A stretch of 64,000 nt of DNA from Photobacterium profundum SS9 (GCF_000196255.1 NC_006370.1:464187-528186), one strand, 5' to 3'; counted from the stretch's first letter, positions 39,153 to 49,591 are shown. Numbers and translations: made by a program. Notes: generated by a model from the letters alone, not told the origin.

Positions 39153-40598
39153 TTATAGCATTGCGCCAACACTTAACATAACCATTGTAAGAACAATAAG
39201 AATACCAAGTAGAGGAGCGACCCATTTAACCCAGCGAACATAAGGAACACGAGCGATAGCCAAGCCACCCATTACAACGGCAGAAGTAGGTGTTACTAGG
39301 TTAACGACCCCAGATGCTGATTGGTATGCAGTCACAACAAGTTCACGTCCAACACCTGCAAAGTCAGCCAATGGCGACATGATAGGCATGGTTAATACAG
39401 CAAGACCTGAAGATGATGGTACGAGGAATGATAGTAAAATTTCTAACCAGTACATCACGTTGATAAACACAACAGAAGACAGACCTGTTACAGCATGCTC
39501 TGCAGAATTTAGAATGGTATCGGTGATCATACCGCGGTCCATGATAACCACGATACCACGTGCGATACCAATGATCAGCGCCACACCCAGTAGGTCACGT
39601 GCACCATCAATAAAGCTAGTAGTGAACTCTTCTTCACTCATGCGAGCGATTATACCGATGATGATGGTAGCTCCAAGGAACATCGCTGAAATTTCAGCCA
39701 TCCACCAACCTGCAACAGACACACCGTAAATCATGACGCCAAAAGAGACAGCAAAAAGCGCTAAGATAATTTTACGCGTTGTTGTGAACTCAAGCATTTC
39801 ACTAGATTTATTACCTAGGAAGTGTGCTTGGTTTTCTTCGTACTTATCATAAACAATTGATGTGGTTTTATCTGCACGAACCATTTTTGCGTAACGCATA
39901 ACGTAAGCAACACAGATTAACCAGCCCACAACCAATATTGCGATACGTAGACCGATACCATCAGTGAATGGGATACCCGCTGCGTTTGCTGCAATAACAG
40001 TGGCAAATGGGTTAATGGTTGAACCAAGTGTACCGATACCAGCACCTAGTAAAACAGTAGCAGCGGCGACAACTGGGTCAAAACGTGCAGCCAGCATGAC
40101 TGGAACAAGTAACGTATAAAAAGGTAACGATTCTTCTGCCATACCATAGATGGTACCGCCAGCCGCAAACAATGCCATCAGAATCGGTATCATCAACTCC
40201 TCACGCCCATCCAATCGGGCAGTAACGCGTTCGATACCTGCATCAATAGCACCAGTCTTGGTAACTAGGCCAAGGAAACCACCGATGATCAAAATAAACA
40301 AAGAAACATCAATCGCTGCTGCTTCATAGCTATTGTGATCATAGAAGCCATCAATAGGTGCTAATAATACATCGACAATACCTTGTGGGTTACCCTCAAC
40401 CGCATGGTAAGTACCTGTAATAGGCACTTCTTTTCCAAGGCTTTCATTCATTACTCGATCATATTGACCAGCAGGTACTATCCAAGTCAGTAGTGCGACT
40501 ACGGCGATAAGGCCAAATAATATTGTGTAGGCTGAAGGGAATTTTAAGTTGGCAAAGAAGCCACCTTTTTCTTCCTTGTTTACGGTTTGAGTCGTCAT
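39153..40598 (-). CDS. arcD: YfcC/ArcD-family membrane carrier, probable arginine-ornithine antiporter
   Basis: This 481-residue inner membrane protein belongs to the YfcC/DcuC-like carrier family (C4-dicarboxylate anaerobic carrier-like), with about twelve hydrophobic helices. Recognisable features are FPSAYTILFGLIAVVALLTWIVPAGQYDR, GTIYGMAEESLPFYTLLVPVMLAARFDPVVAAATVLLG, a GTLGSTINPFATVIAANAAGIPFTDG re-entrant-like segment and VPSSSGLAVLTMPIM. AAGGAG precedes ATG at 40598; the open frame to 40661 has no separate signal. Its position beside arcA suggests arginine/ornithine exchange. That substrate is inferred from context, as family members also carry other amino or organic acids. Confidence 0.82.
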   Translation of the reverse strand: MTTQTVNKEEKGGFFANLKFPSAYTILFGLIAVVALLTWIVPAGQYDRVMNESLGKEVPITGTYHAVEGNPQGIVDVLLAPIDGFYDHNSYEAAAIDVSLFILIIGGFLGLVTKTGAIDAGIERVTARLDGREELMIPILMALFAAGGTIYGMAEESLPFYTLLVPVMLAARFDPVVAAATVLLGAGIGTLGSTINPFATVIAANAAGIPFTDGIGLRIAILVVGWLICVAYVMRYAKMVRADKTTSIVYDKYEENQAHFLGNKSSEMLEFTTTRKIILALFAVSFGVMIYGVSVAGWWMAEISAMFLGATIIIGIIARMSEEEFTTSFIDGARDLLGVALIIGIARGIVVIMDRGMITDTILNSAEHAVTGLSSVVFINVMYWLEILLSFLVPSSSGLAVLTMPIMSPLADFAGVGRELVVTAYQSASGVVNLVTPTSAVVMGGLAIARVPYVRWVKWVAPLLGILIVLTMVMLSVGAML

Positions 40599-40733
40599 AA
40601 TTGTCTCCTTGCACCTCATGCATTTTATTTTTAGCATTCGGTGTAAACCAGCACGCCGCATCAGAAATTAGGCGTAAAAGGGTTTGCCAAGCATATGCTC
40701 AGTAAAAGTATTCTGGATGTCGAGGGTGGGGTT

Positions 40734-40799
40734 TTACCCTATGGGATCAGTAATGCAGTGTAACTGCTTAGCCTCAGGATCGGCATCTGATGTATTCAT
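40734..40799 (-). CDS. Possible 21-residue upstream ORF of the arcD leader
   Basis: The frame starts ATG at 40799 with MNTSDADPEAKQLHCITD and stops at 40734-40736. The 17 bases through its ATG (AGAGAGATACGATCATG) are identical to the arcA start region, so ribosome entry is plausible. It lies about 135 bases upstream of arcD in the transcribed direction. No similarity is known to me. It may be a leader peptide, or the remains of a duplicated arcA start region. Confidence 0.35.
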   Translation of the reverse strand: MNTSDADPEAKQLHCITDPIG

Positions 40800-41239
40800 G
40801 ATCGTATCTCTCTGTATTTATTTGTAGCTCAATAGTCTTGATTGCCATCGAGTCTGTTTTTGTTTTGCGCCCTGATTTTAGTCTTCTGGGGGCATGTTAA
40901 CTTTGGGGTTGTTCACATTTTTCTGGCACTGTATTTTGGCTTAACCGACGATGATGCTTGTGGTTTAGGGTATTTTGCGACAATTACTGGGTGAATATGC
41001 TTTTAGTTATATTTTATGGTAATTGGTTTTATGCGTAACACGAGATGGGAATATACGGCTAAGCGGTGATTATAAGGCGTTTATGTCATTTTATGCCGTC
41101 CTCGCTAAGCGCGTGTCTATGCGTTTTTTTTCAATAAGTCGTAGATTTCCATTTTTTTAAAAGTGAATAGGGTGGGTATTTATTCACTCTGCGTATGAGT
41201 AAAAGTGTGCGTAAGGTAGGGCAGAAATCAGAAGAAACA

Positions 41240-41253
41240 TTGATAAATATCAA
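41240..41253. promoter_or_regulatory. Perfect FNR/ANR-type box upstream of rraB and arcD
   Basis: TTGATAAATATCAA fits the FNR consensus TTGAT-N4-ATCAA exactly. It lies about 100 bases before the rraB ATG and about 450 before the arcD leader ORF. The surrounding gap 40800-41343 holds no other gene. Anaerobic control of either flank is possible. Confidence 0.5.
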
Positions 41254-41343
41254 TTTTATTGAACGGTATGACTAACCGATGGTAATTACTATCAATCCAT
41301 GCGATATTTGCCTGCAAATTTATTCCTCTATTGGAGTTATCCC

Positions 41344-41751
41344 ATGTCTTATGCAGAACTGATTGAAGAGCAAAAGGAAGAAACCCGCGATATTATTGCA
41401 GCATTGCTGGAAGATGGTAGCGAGCCTGAAGCACTTTATACGATTGAGCACCACTTCTCGGCAGATACATTTGCTGAGCTAGAAGCTGCTGCAGTAGAAG
41501 CATTTAAAATGGGCTTTGAAGTACTTGAAGCTGAAGAACTTGAGCTAGCTCCTGAAGATGGTGGCGGCAAAGTTGTTTGCTTTGATGCTGTGATGGAGTC
41601 AGCACTGAATGCAGAACTGATTGACGAGCAAACTGAAAAGCTAATTGCACTTGCTGATAAACATGATATTGATTATGACGGCTGGGGCACTTACTTCGAG
41701 TCTGATGAAGATGACGAAGAAGATGAATCAGAAGATAAGCCAGAAGCTTAA
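41344..41751 (+). CDS. rraB: Regulator of RNase E activity B
   Basis: RraB binds RNase E and inhibits or alters degradosome action. The 135-residue acidic protein (E. coli 138) starts [39 protein letters not shown]. It contains [25 protein letters not shown] and [13 protein letters not shown], and ends in an Asp/Glu-rich tail (about residues 118-135), all family features. ATG 41344 has GGAG eight bases upstream. It is monocistronic with its own terminator. In E. coli rraB is linked to argI and yjg genes, so its place near arginine genes is conserved context. Confidence 0.93.
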   Translation: MSYAELIEEQKEETRDIIAALLEDGSEPEALYTIEHHFSADTFAELEAAAVEAFKMGFEVLEAEELELAPEDGGGKVVCFDAVMESALNAELIDEQTEKLIALADKHDIDYDGWGTYFESDEDDEEDESEDKPEA

Positions 41752-41770
41752 GACTTATCGTTAGTTAAAA

Positions 41771-41796
41771 AGAAGCCGACAGAAGTCGGTTTTTTT
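41771..41796 (+). terminator. Rho-independent terminator of rraB
   Basis: CCGAC (41776-41780) pairs with GTCGG (41785-41789) across AGAA, followed by seven T, 25 bases after the rraB stop. Confidence 0.85.
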
Positions 41797-41979
41797 CTGT
41801 CTGTAATTTGATTAGAACATCGGTTAACGTCGTTAATCTTGTAAAACTTTTACTCCGCTCACAGAGATGTAATTCTCATCTCTATTTCGACCCATTAATG
41901 TCTTATAGCTTGCGTTTACCCCTCATTTTAATCTTATTCTCACCTTATTATACGGTCGTTGGTTTTTCTGGAGCGCGTA

Positions 41980-44418
41980 ATGACAATCTCTTTAAATGGT
42001 CAGTGGTTACTGGCTTGTGTGCAGCGTAACTCGATTCAAGATATCGCTATTTCATTTCCAGGTGACGTACATTCAGCACTGTTGGATGCCGGCATTATTC
42101 CTGAACCGTACTGGGCTGATAACGAAGCCAAAGTACAATGGGTCAGTGAATGTGATTGGGTTGTCTCACGCCATTTTGAACTGACAGAGGATGATATAGC
42201 CTGCAAGGCGTTAGACTTGGTGTTAGATCACCTTGATACCGTGGCTGAGATACGGGTAAATGGTCACAATGTTGCTGATTTTCATAATATGTTTATGCGC
42301 CATAAAGTGGATATTTTGCCCTGCTTATTGGTGGGTGATAATCGGATTGAAATCGTATTACATCGCGCAGATATTGCTGCTAAAAATCGTGCAGACCACT
42401 TACCGTTTCCTATTCCATGGGCCGTTGGTAACAACCAGATCCCTCATATGAATACCCTACGCAAAACCCAATGCCATACCGGGTGGGATTGGGGGCTTTG
42501 TTTATCTGTCATTGGTATTTATGGCGACATTCTGCTTCAGCCTATTCAACAGGTGCGTGTGAGCCATGTGAGTACCGATCAGCATTGGGATGATTGGCGT
42601 TGTGAGCTTGAGGTTACGATTCATTATGAATCAATGCCTAACTCAGGGTTAGCATCCGCATCTGTTTCATTTGATGGGCAAACGTATCATTTGGCATTGG
42701 ATCAAACATCGACCCAATCAACCGTGCTATTTAGAGTGGATCATCCTAAGCGCTGGTGGCCAGCAGGCTACGGTAAGCAGCGGTTGTATGACTTACAGGT
42801 TGTGGTTAATGGCTACCATATTGAGAAAAAAATAGGGCTGCGCAAGCTTGAATTATGCACTGAAGATGACGACATCGGTCAGAGCATGGTATTTAAAGTT
42901 AACGATGTGCCAATCAGCGCTAAAGGTGCGAATTGGATTCCTATGGATGCACTGCCAAGCCGGATGAATGATCAGCGTTATCGACAATTACTTGAAGATG
43001 CGGTTGCCGCCAACATGAATATGCTGCGGGTATGGGGCGGTGGCATGTATGAAAAAGACATTTTTTATCAACTGTGCGATGAGTTAGGTTTATTGGTTTG
43101 GCAAGATTTGATGTTTGCATGTGCGTTGTACCCATCAACACCTGATTTTATTACTGAAGTACAAGCTGAAGTGGAATTTCAAGTGAGGCGTTTAAAGGAT
43201 CACCCTTCACTGGCTTTATGGTGCGGTGATAACGAAGTGATCGGTGCTATCGGTTGGTATCCCGAATCTCGTGAGAACCGAGAAAAGTATGTGGTGAATT
43301 ACGACCGGCTTAATCGTGCGTTATCAGAGGTTGTCACGCGTGAAGATCCTTCTCGTCGTTTTTGGGCGAGCTCCCCGTGTAATGGGGAGTTAGACTTTGG
43401 CGATGCGTGGCATGATGATCATCGTGGTGATATGCATTTTTGGGATGTGTGGCATTCAGGTAAAGATCTCGAAGAATATCGCAGTGTAACCCCCAGATTT
43501 TGCTCTGAATTTGGTTTTCAATCGTGGCCTTCATTGCCAACGGTGCGCACTTTTGCACCCGAAAAAGACTGGAATATCACCTCTCCAAGCTTTGAATCGC
43601 ATCAAAAAAATGCTCGAGGTAATTCAATTATTACCGAGATGTTTACCCGTTACTTCCGTTTCCCTAATGGCTTCGCCAACATGCTCTATGTCAGCCAAGT
43701 ACAACAAGCGCTTGCGATTAAAACTGCAAGTGAATATTGGCGAGCCCAAAAGCCAGTCAATCGCGGTATTTTGTATTGGCAACTGAATGATTGTTGGCCA
43801 GTGAGCTCATGGTCATCATTAGAATACAGTGGCCGATGGAAGCAACTGCATTACCATGCTCGCCGTTTTTTTGCGCCGCAATTGGCGGCGTTTGTGCCTA
43901 ATGACGGCGGGGTTGTTTTGCATCTGATTAATGACTCACGAAAAAGTGCTGAATTAAAAGGTGAGGTGGTGTGGCAGAGCTGGCAAGGTGAAATCTTATA
44001 TCGTGAACCAATCTCGCAATATCTGGAACCCGATAAAAATATTGTGGCATGGCAATGGTTAGCTGAAGATTTACAGCAGCATGAAGCGGATGGCTTTTTT
44101 CATGTGCATTTAACCTGTGGACAAGAAGTGATAGAGAATACCTATTTCCCTTTAAGGCCGAAGCATTGTGAACTGGCTGCTCCTGAATTACGCTATGAAG
44201 TTGCTGATATTAATAACCAGCTTTACGTAATGCTAAATTGTGAACATCCTGCGTTCTTTGTTCATTTGGAATATGCTGGTGAAGGGCGCTTTGATGATTC
44301 CAGTTTTACGTTAGTACCTGAGTATCAGAAACAAGTGAAGTACCTTGGCCCTGCTACCTATGAAGAGCTTGTTGCGGGGCTAACTGTTTACCATTTGCAC
44401 CAGAGCTACCAGCCTTAA
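41980..44418 (+). CDS. Beta-mannosidase (glycoside hydrolase family 2)
   Basis: The enzyme releases beta-linked mannose from oligosaccharide ends. The 812-residue protein has the GH2 layout: an N-terminal sugar-binding sandwich (LNGQWLLACVQRN...FPGDVHSALLDAGIIPEPYW, typical of beta-mannosidases), an Ig-like middle domain, and a TIM barrel. In the barrel the acid/base Glu is in LALWCGDNEVIG and the nucleophile Glu in PRFCSEFGFQSWPS. RVWGGGMYE is also characteristic. CTGGAG precedes ATG 41980. No signal peptide is present, so it is cytoplasmic. It stands alone without a transporter or regulator for mannosides beside it. Confidence 0.92.
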   Translation: MTISLNGQWLLACVQRNSIQDIAISFPGDVHSALLDAGIIPEPYWADNEAKVQWVSECDWVVSRHFELTEDDIACKALDLVLDHLDTVAEIRVNGHNVADFHNMFMRHKVDILPCLLVGDNRIEIVLHRADIAAKNRADHLPFPIPWAVGNNQIPHMNTLRKTQCHTGWDWGLCLSVIGIYGDILLQPIQQVRVSHVSTDQHWDDWRCELEVTIHYESMPNSGLASASVSFDGQTYHLALDQTSTQSTVLFRVDHPKRWWPAGYGKQRLYDLQVVVNGYHIEKKIGLRKLELCTEDDDIGQSMVFKVNDVPISAKGANWIPMDALPSRMNDQRYRQLLEDAVAANMNMLRVWGGGMYEKDIFYQLCDELGLLVWQDLMFACALYPSTPDFITEVQAEVEFQVRRLKDHPSLALWCGDNEVIGAIGWYPESRENREKYVVNYDRLNRALSEVVTREDPSRRFWASSPCNGELDFGDAWHDDHRGDMHFWDVWHSGKDLEEYRSVTPRFCSEFGFQSWPSLPTVRTFAPEKDWNITSPSFESHQKNARGNSIITEMFTRYFRFPNGFANMLYVSQVQQALAIKTASEYWRAQKPVNRGILYWQLNDCWPVSSWSSLEYSGRWKQLHYHARRFFAPQLAAFVPNDGGVVLHLINDSRKSAELKGEVVWQSWQGEILYREPISQYLEPDKNIVAWQWLAEDLQQHEADGFFHVHLTCGQEVIENTYFPLRPKHCELAAPELRYEVADINNQLYVMLNCEHPAFFVHLEYAGEGRFDDSSFTLVPEYQKQVKYLGPATYEELVAGLTVYHLHQSYQP

Positions 44419-44440
44419 TCGAAGTGCTCGCTAGTTAATA

Positions 44441-44487
44441 AAAAATGAGCCAGTAGAGGACGTTATTGTTTGTCTATTGGCTTTTTT
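44441..44487 (+). terminator. Rho-independent terminator of the beta-mannosidase gene
   Basis: AGCCAGTAGA (44448-44457) pairs with TCTATTGGCT (44473-44482) with one G-T wobble and is followed by six T. A-rich sequence upstream allows it to work on the minus strand as well, for the convergent MarR-GNAT gene. Confidence 0.82.
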
Positions 44488-44520
44488 ATTATTGGTAATC
44501 AACTTGAATACAACTATCGC

Positions 44521-45426
44521 TTAAAAGGTTTTGAGCATGCGAACTTCACATGCATCGTGGCCGGTATCTCCCATCGCATGCGGAATATGAACAAACCCCA
44601 ACGATTCATATAAGGCAATCGCTTCTGTTAGGTTTTCGGTTGTTTCGAGGTAGCATCCATTGTAGCCGTATTCTCGGGCAAATTTTAACGCTTTTACCGC
44701 TAAGCTTCGGGCTAACCCTTTACCACGCAGCTCGTTCAGGAAGTACATTTTCTGTAATTCACACAATCCATCTATATTGCTGAGTGCTGCAATGCCTCCA
44801 CCGCCAAGTACTCGATGATCTTTTTCAATAACCCAATATTGACAGTTATCCGGTTGGTAAACCTCGCTCATCGAATCAAGCGTAGGATCGGCAACTCCAT
44901 AGCCTTTATCTGCGGTTAAACCATATTCTGCTGACACTTTTCGAATAATGGCAGCGATGGAAGCATTATCTAAAGGGGTCAATGGACGAAGGGTAAAACC
45001 GTGTTGTTTATGGGCGGTATGAATTGCTTTGTTGTAGCGTGTTAGGCTGCTTTTGAGCTGGCTGATTTCATCACTGTCCATCTGATCCAGTACCGTTTGC
45101 ACATGAAGATTGAGTTGGGTGTGTAAAGACGTCAGTGTCTGTTGACCTAATAACGTTAACCGAAAGAGTTGGCTGCGTTTATCGTCAGGATTAGGGGTGC
45201 TTTCAACCAAACCTAAATTAAGTAAAACAGCCAAGGTTCGACTCGCATTCGATTTATCAACCTTGAGTTTGTCTGCCATTTGGTTAACGGTGCATGGCGC
45301 ATATTCAAGTTCAATCAATGTATGAGCTTGCACGGGAGTTAACTTTAACAACCCACAATGGTTATCCAGTAAACCGAGTTGGCGAACCAACTGGCGTGAG
45401 AGCTGACGGAGTTCTTCTGGTTGCAT
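44521..45426 (-). CDS. MarR-type regulator fused to a GNAT acetyltransferase domain
   Basis: The 301-residue protein joins a MarR winged helix (about 1-145: [47 protein letters not shown]) to a C-terminal GNAT domain (about 150-301). The GNAT domain has [29 protein letters not shown] (acetyl-CoA pyrophosphate loop RGKGLA) and [11 protein letters not shown]. The start at 45426 has GAGAGATC before it; a longer start at 45462 would overlap the inverted repeat. Such fusions are known, but ligand and acetyl acceptor are unknown. A perfect 13-base inverted repeat just upstream is a candidate self-operator. Confidence 0.87.
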   Translation of the reverse strand: MQPEELRQLSRQLVRQLGLLDNHCGLLKLTPVQAHTLIELEYAPCTVNQMADKLKVDKSNASRTLAVLLNLGLVESTPNPDDKRSQLFRLTLLGQQTLTSLHTQLNLHVQTVLDQMDSDEISQLKSSLTRYNKAIHTAHKQHGFTLRPLTPLDNASIAAIIRKVSAEYGLTADKGYGVADPTLDSMSEVYQPDNCQYWVIEKDHRVLGGGGIAALSNIDGLCELQKMYFLNELRGKGLARSLAVKALKFAREYGYNGCYLETTENLTEAIALYESLGFVHIPHAMGDTGHDACEVRMLKTF

Positions 45427-45438
45427 GGCATGATCTCT

Positions 45439-45477
45439 CAAGTAAATATAGTTGCGGTACACATCTATATTTACTTG
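45439..45477. promoter_or_regulatory. Inverted repeat in the MarR-GNAT promoter, candidate operator
   Basis: CAAGTAAATATAG (45439-45451) and its exact complement CTATATTTACTTG (45465-45477) flank 13 bases. A second, imperfect nested repeat pairs TTGCGGTACACA (45452-45463) with TGTGCATCGCAA (45476-45487). The site lies 13 bases before the start codon, so a bound repressor would block transcription. Confidence 0.6.
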
Positions 45478-45554
45478 TGCATCGCAACAATGTCAATGAG
45501 TTCTATCGTATATTGTTATGAATACCATTGAAACCAGCACTGAAAGCACATGAT

Positions 45555-45962
45555 TTAGTGCTGGCAAACCATTATATTAAGCAAGTTATGATGATCTGCT
45601 TGTTGTTCTTTTCTTTGCCAAATACGTTCGTGGAAATAATACACCACGGTATTGATCGCAGGTTCGATCATCGCCATCATGCCACCAATTAGCGCATCAC
45701 CAGTCAGTAAATACACCACAGTAAACGCGATGGTGAAATGTATCACGGCAAAACTGATGGTTTTACTGGCAGGGGTACTGTAGTGCGATTTTTTCAAGAA
45801 CTTGGTCTGCCATGCTTTTTCATGGAAGTAAAAGGCCACAGTGTTGACTATAGGTTCGATCATCGCAATCAAACTACCGATCAGTAGATCGCCAGTCAAT
45901 AAGTAGGCAACGGTAAAAGCGACTGTAAAGTGAAGCCCGGCAAAACTGATGGTCTTTTTCAT
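45555..45962 (-). CDS. Small membrane protein with two tandem DUF2061 domains
   Basis: The 135-residue protein consists of two near-copies of one unit. KKTISFAGLHFTVAFTVAYLLTGDLLIGSLIAMIEPIVNTVAFYFHEKAW is followed after a short linker by SKTISFAVIHFTIAFTVVYLLTGDALIGGMMAMIEPAINTVVYYFHERIW. Each unit has two hydrophobic helices and ends with YFHE-x-x-W, the DUF2061 signature, so the product should have four membrane helices. AGAGGAC precedes the ATG at 45962. Function is unknown. Single-unit DUF2061 proteins are common, and the fused pair suggests an intragenic duplication. Confidence 0.82.
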   Translation of the reverse strand: MKKTISFAGLHFTVAFTVAYLLTGDLLIGSLIAMIEPIVNTVAFYFHEKAWQTKFLKKSHYSTPASKTISFAVIHFTIAFTVVYLLTGDALIGGMMAMIEPAINTVVYYFHERIWQRKEQQADHHNLLNIMVCQH

Positions 45963-46152
45963 GGTGATGTCCTCTCTCTTGATGCCGCTATTATTGCGAA
46001 TTATTATCAATTGTAAAATTCGATTGTTTATATTGGTTTGATAGATATAGGCTATTAATTTGAGGTAAGGAAGAGAAGCGAATAGATTGTTTAGCCAGTA
46101 GATATGTAGCCCCCAGCGATGCGATAGAGTATATACGCTGGAATTTAAACAC

Positions 46153-46182
46153 AAAAAAAGCCCGATGCTTGCGCGTCGGGCT
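46153..46182 (-). terminator. Rho-independent terminator of valS
   Basis: On the minus strand AGCCCGA (from 46182-46176) pairs with TCGGGCT (46165-46159) and is followed by a run of T, 30 bases after the valS stop. Confidence 0.9.
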
Positions 46183-46211
46183 TATTCAATCATGGACTGT
46201 GAAGCGAGGGC

Positions 46212-49073
46212 TTACAGTGCTGCGATTGTTTCTTTTTGAGCTTCTAGCTTCACCAAGGTTTCTTGGTAACCTTCTAGTTTCTCACGTTCTTTCGTGATAA
46301 CAACTTCTGGCGCTTTAGCAACAAAACCTTGGTTGTTAAGCTTACCTTCGATACGCTTAATTTCACCTTGTGTCTTTGCTACTTCTTTATCTAAACGAGC
46401 AAGCTCTGCATCTTTATCGATTAGACCCGCCATTGGGATCATCAACTCAGATTTACCAACGAGAGAAGTTGCACAAGCCTGTGTCTCTTCGTTTTTAGCT
46501 AGAACTTTGATGCTGTCTAGCTTAGCTAGAGAAGTCAGTACGATCTCATTTGCTTGAATACGAGCTGCATCTTTTTCATCTGCAACTTTAATCATCACGT
46601 CTAAGCCTTTGCTTGGTGCGATGTCGTATTCAGCACGTAAGTTACGGATGCTTGTAATGAACGCTTTAACCCATTCAAGATCAGCGACTACATCAGCGTT
46701 GAAGTTATCTTCATTAAACTGAGGTAAGGCTTGAGTCATGATAGTTTCCCCTTCAACACCGTCAACCAGCGGCTTAACGCTCTGCCAGATTGATTCTGTG
46801 ATGTAAGGAAGAATAGGGTGAGCAAGACGCAATGTCTTTTCAAGAACCGTGATTAACGTGTAACGCGTTGCACGTTGTTGTGCTTCAGTGCCTTTCCAAA
46901 GAACAGGTTTAGTTAGCTCTAAGTACCAGTCACAGAATTGGTTCCAGATGAATTCGTACAGTGTATTCGCAGCCATATCTAGACGGTAGTTGTCTAAATG
47001 AGCATTAAACTCTTTTGCTGCGACTTCAAACTGCGATGTGATCCATTGGTCTGCTAATGAGAACTCAAGTTCTGCACCTTCAGCCATGCCACAATCGTGC
47101 TCTTCTGTGTTCATTAATACGTAACGGCTTGCGTTCCATAGTTTATTACAGAAGTTACGGTAACCTTCAAGACGCTTCATATCCCAATTGATATCACGAC
47201 CTGTTGATGCCATTGCAGCAAGAGTGAAACGTAGGGCATCTGTACCGTATGGTTCGATACCGCCTTCGAATGCTTTACGCGTTTGCTTTTCAATTTTTGC
47301 AGCAAGCTTTGGCTGCATCATGTTGCCACAACGCTTTTCTACTAGCTCTTCAAGGCCGATACCATCGATCATATCGATAGGATCAAGTACGTTACCTTTC
47401 GACTTAGACATCTTGTCGCCGTTTTCATCACGGATAAGACCCGTCATATAAACAGTTTTGAACGGTACTTGTGCATTGCCTTCTTCGTCTTTTACGAAGT
47501 GCATGGTCATCATGATCATACGCGCAACCCAGAAGAAGATAATATCAAAACCAGATACTAGAACTTCTGATGGGTGGAATGTTTTCAGTGCGTCTGTGTT
47601 TTCAGGCCAGCCTTGTGTACCGAATGTCCAAAGCGCAGAAGAGAACCAGGTATCAAGCACATCGTCGTCTTGACGAAGAACAACCACAGAAGCAAGGTTG
47701 TTTTTCTCACGAACTTCATCTTCAGTACGACCAACGTATACTTTACCGTAGTTGTCATACCATGCTGGGATTCTGTGGCCCCACCAAAGTTGACGAGAGA
47801 TGCACCAATCTTGAACGTCACGCATCCACGCAAAGTACATGTTTTCGTATTGCTTAGGTACAAATTGAATTTGACCATCTTCAACCGCTTTTACTGCAGG
47901 AGCAGCAAGAGGTGCAGTACGTACATACCATTGGTCAGTAAGCATTGGTTCAATTGCCACGCCACCGCGATCGCCGTAAGGTACAGTCAAATCGTGATCT
48001 TTAACTTCTTCAAGTAAACCTAATTCATCAAATTCTGCCACGATAGCTTTACGTGCAGCAAAACGTTCCATGCCATGATATTTAGCGGGAAGTTCTGAGT
48101 TGTAAGCATCGTTTGCTTCACCGTTAGTGTCGAACACTTCAGCCGCATCACGGATGTCTGCGTTGAAGGTTAGAATGTTGATCATTGGTAGGCTGTGACG
48201 CTTGCCTACTTCATAATCGTTGAAATCGTGCGCAGGGGTGATTTTCACACAACCCGTGCCTTTATCCATATCAGCGTGTTCATCGCCAACGATTGGAATT
48301 AAACGACCAACGATTGGTAGTTTGATCTGTTTACCGATCAGATCTTTATAACGAGGATCTTCAGGGTTCACTGCAACACCCGTATCGCCAAGCATTGTTT
48401 CTGGACGCGTGGTTGCTACAACGATGTAATCTTTGCCGTCTGCTGTTTTTACGCCATCCGCAAGCGGGTAACGGAAATGCCACATAAAGCCTTTTTTGTC
48501 TTTGCTTTCAACTTCAAGATCCGAAATTGCAGTGTGCAGTTTTGGATCCCAGTTAACGAGACGTTTACCACGGTAGATAAGGTCTTCTTCGAATAAACGA
48601 ACAAACACTTCTTGAGTGGCAGCAGATAAGCCATCATCCATTGTGAATCGTTCACGGTCCCAATCGACAGAAGCGCCTAGGCGACGAAGTTGCTTGGTAA
48701 TAGTACCGCCTGACTCAGCTTTCCATTCCCAGATCTTATCGATGAACGCATCACGACCGTAGTCGTGCTTAGTTTTGCCTTCTTCAGCAGCAATTTTACG
48801 TTCCACAACCATTTGGGTTGCGATACCTGCGTGGTCAGTACCGACTTGCCAAAGGGTATTCTTACCTTTCATACGTTCAGCACGGATAAGTGTATCCATG
48901 ATCGTATCTTGGAAAGCGTGGCCCATGTGTAGGCTACCAGTGACGTTTGGCGGTGGAATCATGATGCTGTATGCATCTTTAGATGTATCACCGTGAGGCT
49001 TGAAGTAACCAGCCTCTTCCCAGCGCTGATATAGCGCTTGTTCAATTGATTGTGGGTTGTATGTCTTTTCCAT
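46212..49073 (-). CDS. valS: Valine--tRNA ligase
   Basis: ValS charges tRNA-Val and edits threonyl mischarges. The 953-residue protein (E. coli 951) has the class I HIGH signature as [15 protein letters not shown], the editing insertion with [17 protein letters not shown], the KMSKS loop in [16 protein letters not shown], and a C-terminal coiled coil ([37 protein letters not shown]). ATG at 49073 gives the normal N terminus [19 protein letters not shown]; the frame stays open to 49196, inside holC. It lies 28 bases after holC, as in other gammaproteobacteria (pepA-holC-valS). Confidence 0.97.
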   Translation of the reverse strand: MEKTYNPQSIEQALYQRWEEAGYFKPHGDTSKDAYSIMIPPPNVTGSLHMGHAFQDTIMDTLIRAERMKGKNTLWQVGTDHAGIATQMVVERKIAAEEGKTKHDYGRDAFIDKIWEWKAESGGTITKQLRRLGASVDWDRERFTMDDGLSAATQEVFVRLFEEDLIYRGKRLVNWDPKLHTAISDLEVESKDKKGFMWHFRYPLADGVKTADGKDYIVVATTRPETMLGDTGVAVNPEDPRYKDLIGKQIKLPIVGRLIPIVGDEHADMDKGTGCVKITPAHDFNDYEVGKRHSLPMINILTFNADIRDAAEVFDTNGEANDAYNSELPAKYHGMERFAARKAIVAEFDELGLLEEVKDHDLTVPYGDRGGVAIEPMLTDQWYVRTAPLAAPAVKAVEDGQIQFVPKQYENMYFAWMRDVQDWCISRQLWWGHRIPAWYDNYGKVYVGRTEDEVREKNNLASVVVLRQDDDVLDTWFSSALWTFGTQGWPENTDALKTFHPSEVLVSGFDIIFFWVARMIMMTMHFVKDEEGNAQVPFKTVYMTGLIRDENGDKMSKSKGNVLDPIDMIDGIGLEELVEKRCGNMMQPKLAAKIEKQTRKAFEGGIEPYGTDALRFTLAAMASTGRDINWDMKRLEGYRNFCNKLWNASRYVLMNTEEHDCGMAEGAELEFSLADQWITSQFEVAAKEFNAHLDNYRLDMAANTLYEFIWNQFCDWYLELTKPVLWKGTEAQQRATRYTLITVLEKTLRLAHPILPYITESIWQSVKPLVDGVEGETIMTQALPQFNEDNFNADVVADLEWVKAFITSIRNLRAEYDIAPSKGLDVMIKVADEKDAARIQANEIVLTSLAKLDSIKVLAKNEETQACATSLVGKSELMIPMAGLIDKDAELARLDKEVAKTQGEIKRIEGKLNNQGFVAKAPEVVITKEREKLEGYQETLVKLEAQKETIAAL

Positions 49074-49101
49074 AGCGCTCTTAGAAGGATCGATGTGGGA
49101 A

Positions 49102-49554
49102 TTAGGGCGTCTCAGGGGCAGTGGCGGTCTGTATTTGAATGCCAGCAAGGCGATAAGCCTTGTAACGTTCACGTGCCAACTGCTTGAGGTTTTCATCGCA
49201 AGGGACGAAGTCTATCACTTGTGGGAAGGTTACGGCAAAATTTGGTGTATCTTGACCCAAATTTATTAGCAAGCCCCGTCGTCCACTATGACGTAAACCG
49301 GGCCAGCCTATTTCAACAGGAGATCCGCCTCGTGGTCCTTCTCCAATTAAATTGTGAGGAACGAAGCTATCTGGCTCTTGTTGCCATAAATACTCATCAA
49401 GTTGTTCTGCTTGGGCCTTATTGTCAGCTAGCAGGTAAACTTTGTTGCCTTGCTGGTAACTCAATGCTGCCTGATGACAAGCAAAATGAAGCAGATAGTC
49501 GCTATCAGCTTCAAGATGTTTATCTTCAATGATATAAAAAGTAGCATGAGTCAT
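49102..49554 (-). CDS. holC: DNA polymerase III chi subunit
   Basis: Chi links the clamp loader to single-strand-binding protein. The 150-residue product (E. coli 147) begins [10 protein letters not shown] and keeps the family segments [57 protein letters not shown] and [24 protein letters not shown]. It sits between pepA and valS in the standard order, with a weak terminator between pepA and itself, so part of its expression may come from the pepA promoter. Confidence 0.94.
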   Translation of the reverse strand: MTHATFYIIEDKHLEADSDYLLHFACHQAALSYQQGNKVYLLADNKAQAEQLDEYLWQQEPDSFVPHNLIGEGPRGGSPVEIGWPGLRHSGRRGLLINLGQDTPNFAVTFPQVIDFVPCDENLKQLARERYKAYRLAGIQIQTATAPETP

Positions 49555-49565
49555 AATGTTATTCT

Positions 49566-49591
49566 CAAAAAGAAAGGGACCTTTAGGCCCC
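49566..49591 (-). terminator. Hairpin terminator between pepA and holC
   Basis: On the minus strand GGGGCC pairs with GGTCCC (plus 49586-49591 and 49576-49581) with one wobble, followed by TTTCTTTTTG. It would reduce read-through from pepA into holC-valS. Confidence 0.7.
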
